IMG/VR virus record: IMGVR_UViG_3300045996_000806
Location: 1 to 29,936 of that record
DNA length: 29,936 nt
Source: a virus
Strand: one strand, 5' to 3'
This document shows positions 28,061-29,936 of this stretch, one piece after another. How positions within the stretch are numbered: the stretch's first letter is position 1; every line of letters starts with the position of its first letter. A model generated the notes under the pieces. That model ran no database searches, was not told where the DNA came from, and worked only from the letters and a program-made list of their open reading frames with translations. A program made the translations under genes and the position numbers.

Positions 28061-28471
28061 ATGGGGCTTACAAGATACCACCCTAAGCCCGGGGACGTTC
28101 TTATCTGTGACTTCGCCAGGGGCTTTGTTCCCCCAGAGATGGTGAAGTCTCGCCCCGTCGTAGTCATCTCTCCGTCCGCTACTCATGGCCGCCGGCTCTG
28201 TACCGTAATCCCGCTTTCCACAACTCCCCCTGATGAGGTGCAAGCTTGGCACCACCCTCTCCGTACAAACCCCAATCCCTATGCTGCAGCGCATGAGCAG
28301 GTTTGGGCGAAGTGCGACATGCTGTACACGGTCAGCTTCGACAGGCTGGATATGCCTCATAGGAAGACTCGGCGCGGAGGCCGGGAATACTATGTGCCCA
28401 AGCTGGTGCCCCAAGACCTGGAGCAGGTGATGACTTGTGTTCGTCATTATCTGCGGCTGCATCTCGCCTAA
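28061..28471 (+). CDS. PemK/MazF-family toxin without an adjacent antitoxin gene
   Basis: 136 residues. KPGDVLICDFARG, then VKSRPVVVISPSATHGRRLC with the conserved Arg31, then TVIPLSTTPP and WAKCDMLYTVSFDRLD are hallmarks of the PemK/MazF ribonuclease fold. The end (YYVPKLVPQDLEQVM) is also typical. GGGGG precedes ATG 28061. MazF-type toxins cut RNA at short sequences. No protein antitoxin lies beside it; upstream is a structured RNA and terminator, downstream a coupled nuclease. Confidence 0.88.
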   Translation: MGLTRYHPKPGDVLICDFARGFVPPEMVKSRPVVVISPSATHGRRLCTVIPLSTTPPDEVQAWHHPLRTNPNPYAAAHEQVWAKCDMLYTVSFDRLDMPHRKTRRGGREYYVPKLVPQDLEQVMTCVRHYLRLHLA

Positions 28472-28899
28472 TGGAACTTCCAGCCCTTCTCCTCGGCCTA
28501 GTCGTCGGCGTTTCCGACGGCGATACGCTGACACTGCTCACTCCCGAGAAGCAGCAGGTAAAGGTCCGGCTGGCCGAGATCGACGCTCCCGAAAAGTCGC
28601 AGCCCTTCGGCCAGCGCTCCAAGCAATCCCTCTCTGCCCTTTGCTACGACAAGCAGGCCCAGCTCCGCATCGTGGATATGGACCGCTACGGCCGGGCTGT
28701 AGCTCGCGTCATCTGTGACGGCACGGATGCCAATGCCAGCCAGGTTAAGGCCGGCATGGCGCACGTCTACCCTAAGTACGCCAAAGACCCCGCCCTCTAC
28801 ACCCTGCAGGACGAAGCCCGCACCGCCAAGCGCGGCCTTTGGGCTGATCCCTCCCCCGTCCCGCCTTGGGAATTCCGCAAAGCCCAGCGCAGCAAGTAA
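28471..28899 (+). CDS. thermonuclease (staphylococcal nuclease-like)
   Basis: 142 residues starting at ATG 28471, which overlaps the toxin stop (TAATG). GVSDGDTLTLLTPEKQQ, then VKVRLAEIDAPEKSQPFGQR and MDRYGRAVARVI give the full SNase active-site set: Asp16, Arg33, Asp38, Glu41 and Arg75. ARTAKRGLWADPSPVPPWEF is the usual family end. The hydrophobic N-terminus (ELPALLLGLVV) is short, and I cannot say whether it is exported. Translational coupling to the PemK-like gene suggests co-production. Confidence 0.9.
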   Translation: MELPALLLGLVVGVSDGDTLTLLTPEKQQVKVRLAEIDAPEKSQPFGQRSKQSLSALCYDKQAQLRIVDMDRYGRAVARVICDGTDANASQVKAGMAHVYPKYAKDPALYTLQDEARTAKRGLWADPSPVPPWEFRKAQRSK

Positions 28900-28925
28900 C
28901 GCCCGCCTAAACCACTCATCGGATT

Positions 28926-28985
28926 ATCCCGCAGGTTTAACTTTTACTTAAACCTAAGGTTGCCTGTAATTTATACCTGTGGTTT
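28926..28985. promoter_or_regulatory. left operator cluster and overlapping rightward promoter
   Basis: Three operator-like sites: ATCCC-GCA-GGTTT (28926-28938), AAACC-TAA-GGTTG (28950-28962) and ATACC-TGT-GGTTT (28973-28985), with centres 24 and 23 bp apart. A plus-strand promoter TTTACT (28943-28948), 16 bases, TGTAAT (28965-28970) has the middle site in its spacer and the third at the transcription start. This is the arrangement for CI repression of an early rightward operon. Confidence 0.78.
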
Positions 28986-29009
28986 AATCACTCCATCGAA
29001 TCGCCGCCG

Positions 29010-29357
29010 ATGGAGAACAAGAAAATGCTCGACGGAGCCCTCCCCCACAACACCGCCCTCCGCGAATACGAGCGCCAGCAGGCGGCCTACGCCTCGTGGG
29101 ATGCGCTTGTGGAGCGCTGCAAGGAAGAAATCAAGGCCGACATCGCCAAGGGCATTCCGGTGCGCTGCAACGGCTATGTGATCGGCCCCAACGACTTCTC
29201 TGTTTACGTCGGCGAGCACGCCGACAATGACATGCAGCTGCTGGCCTTCATGGCCGGCCACCTGAGCGCCGATGACTACCGCAAGTGGCTGGATGCGCGT
29301 CTGGACGAGTACGCAGACCGCCATGCGTTTGCGCGGGCTGAAGAAGTTTCCAAATAA
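29010..29357 (+). CDS. phage early protein, unknown function
   Basis: 115 residues from ATG 29010, or 110 from ATG 29025, which has GGAG about nine bases upstream. NTALREYERQQAAYASWDAL, then CKEEIKADIAKGIPVRCNGY and NDMQLLAFMAGHLSADDYRK: mostly helical with a small beta part and a charged tail. I do not recognise the family. First gene behind the CI-controlled rightward promoter, so probably expressed early after induction. Confidence 0.75.
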   Translation: MENKKMLDGALPHNTALREYERQQAAYASWDALVERCKEEIKADIAKGIPVRCNGYVIGPNDFSVYVGEHADNDMQLLAFMAGHLSADDYRKWLDARLDEYADRHAFARAEEVSK

Positions 29358-29383
29358 ACAACGACCGATTCAGGGGAATCATC

Positions 29384-29936
29384 GTGGGCAAGAAGAAAGA
29401 AGAAACCATCATCGCCTACAAGGGCTTTGACAAGAGCTGGCAGTGCCGAGGCTTTCAGTTCGCGCCGGGACAGACTTACGCCCATGAGGGCGAAGTCGAG
29501 GCGTGCCGTGGCGGCTTCCATGCCTGCGAATATCCGCTGGATGTATTCGGCTACTACTCTCCCGGCGAGAGTCGCTTTGCCATTGTGGAGCAGAGCGGCG
29601 AGCTATCCCGCCATGAGGATGATTCCAAGGTTGCCAGTCGCGTTATTACGGTGAAAGCCGAAATCGATCTGGTCGGCATGATCAAGGCGGCCATTGAGTA
29701 CACGACGCAGCGTTGCGACCCCGTGAAATCGGCGCACACGAAAGGTGATGGCCTTGCGAATGCTGCAACGGGCGACAGCTCCGCCAGCAGCGCAACGGGC
29801 TACAGGTCCGCCAGCAGCGCAACGGGCGACAGGTCCGCCAGCAGCGCAACGGGCGACGGCTCCGCCAGCAGCGCAACGGGCGACAGGTCCGCCAGCAGCG
29901 CAACGGGCTACAGGTCCGCCAGCAGCGCAACGGGCG
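29384..29936 (+). CDS. DUF7666-type protein with nonapeptide repeats (cut by window edge)
   Basis: Starts at GTG 29384 (AGGGG eight bases upstream). The N-terminal 127 residues contain YKGFDKSWQCRGFQFAPGQT, then GGFHACEYPLDVFGYYSPGE and SKVASRVITVKAEIDLVGMI, the DUF7666 pattern of phage and bacterial proteins that carry Gly/Ala/Ser/Thr-rich repeat tails. The tail begins at 29765 with nine-residue units ATG(D/Y)xSASS, probably a beta-roll. Function of the family unknown. It continues past the right edge. Confidence 0.82.
   Translation, partial: MGKKKEETIIAYKGFDKSWQCRGFQFAPGQTYAHEGEVEACRGGFHACEYPLDVFGYYSPGESRFAIVEQSGELSRHEDDSKVASRVITVKAEIDLVGMIKAAIEYTTQRCDPVKSAHTKGDGLANAATGDSSASSATGYRSASSATGDRSASSATGDGSASSATGDRSASSATGYRSASSATG
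29765..29936 (+). repeat. 27-bp in-frame tandem repeat
   Basis: Six full units and one partial unit of 27 bp start at 29765, 29792, 29819, 29846, 29873, 29900 and 29927. They differ at only a few positions, mainly codons 4-6 of the unit (Asp/Tyr, then Ser/Arg/Gly). It is a coding repeat without spacers and continues beyond the window. The near-identity of the units suggests recent expansion. Confidence 0.93.

Noticed and set aside
29765-29936. Regular repeats resembling a CRISPR array
   Set aside because: Units are contiguous 27-mers without spacers, in frame, and encode ATGxxSASS.
1-29936. Search for an integrase, reverse transcriptase (DGR) or transposase
   Set aside because: No frame shows tyrosine or serine recombinase, RT or DDE motifs; the integrase is presumably beyond the right edge.

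Overview
The window is the left part of a temperate podovirus-like prophage in a GC-rich proteobacterium, probably beta- or gammaproteobacterial. It begins inside the 3' half of a host tRNA with anticodon CAT (tRNA-Ile2 type), the probable attachment site. It ends, still inside the prophage, in a repeat-rich phage gene. The virion genes are P22-like in content and order: small and large terminase, portal, scaffold, P22-type coat, gp4-like tail accessory factor, gp10-like hub/plug, a very short protein where a needle would be, three ejection-type proteins and a tail fibre. No integrase lies in the window; it is expected to the right, next to attR.

Layout from left to right. 1-54: partial tRNA, then a short tandem repeat. 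295-1606: four small plus-strand genes, including a DUF2591 (NinX) protein. 1689-4582: minus-strand lysis block with Rz/Rz1, two tiny membrane proteins, an M15 peptidase endolysin, a metallophosphoesterase, a putative holin and a second membrane protein. 4595-7691: tail fibre and appendage genes. 7716-7916: one plus-strand membrane-protein gene at the place where P22 carries its immI/sieA island. 7849-19759: ejection, tail, head and packaging genes. 19752-20849: small genes, a GroES-like co-chaperonin and a VRR-NUC nuclease. 20850-24418: nin-like region with zinc-ribbon, DUF1364, HNH homing endonuclease, NinB, winged-helix and DUF6475 proteins, nearly all joined by ATGA or TAATG overlaps. 24411-25187: a lambda-O-like initiator gene with seven iterons and an AT-rich stretch inside it. 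25159-26647: very small early genes. 26707-27855: divergent cro-like and cI-like genes with operators between them. 27895-28899: a putative structured RNA or leader ending in a strong terminator, an orphan PemK/MazF-type toxin and a thermonuclease. 28926-29936: a second operator cluster with an overlapping promoter, then the rightward early operon.

Logic. CI probably binds AAACC-N3-GGTTT sites in both clusters and silences the leftward (cro, replication, late) and rightward operons. A terminator directly after cro resembles lambda tR1. Two late blocks (groES-like onward, scaffold/coat) are preceded by the same TATWAW-TTGACCAA element, and the scaffold promoter also holds a perfect palindrome in its spacer. 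If attP lies beside the tRNA, the plus-strand genes at 295-1606 would be the far end of the rightward operon in the circular phage, separated from its promoter by integration.

The points most worth a second look are the iteron origin, the RNA-terminator-PemK arrangement, the two-cluster operator system, the shared late-promoter element, the membrane-protein moron and the phage GroES. All functions are read from sequence by eye, without database searches.
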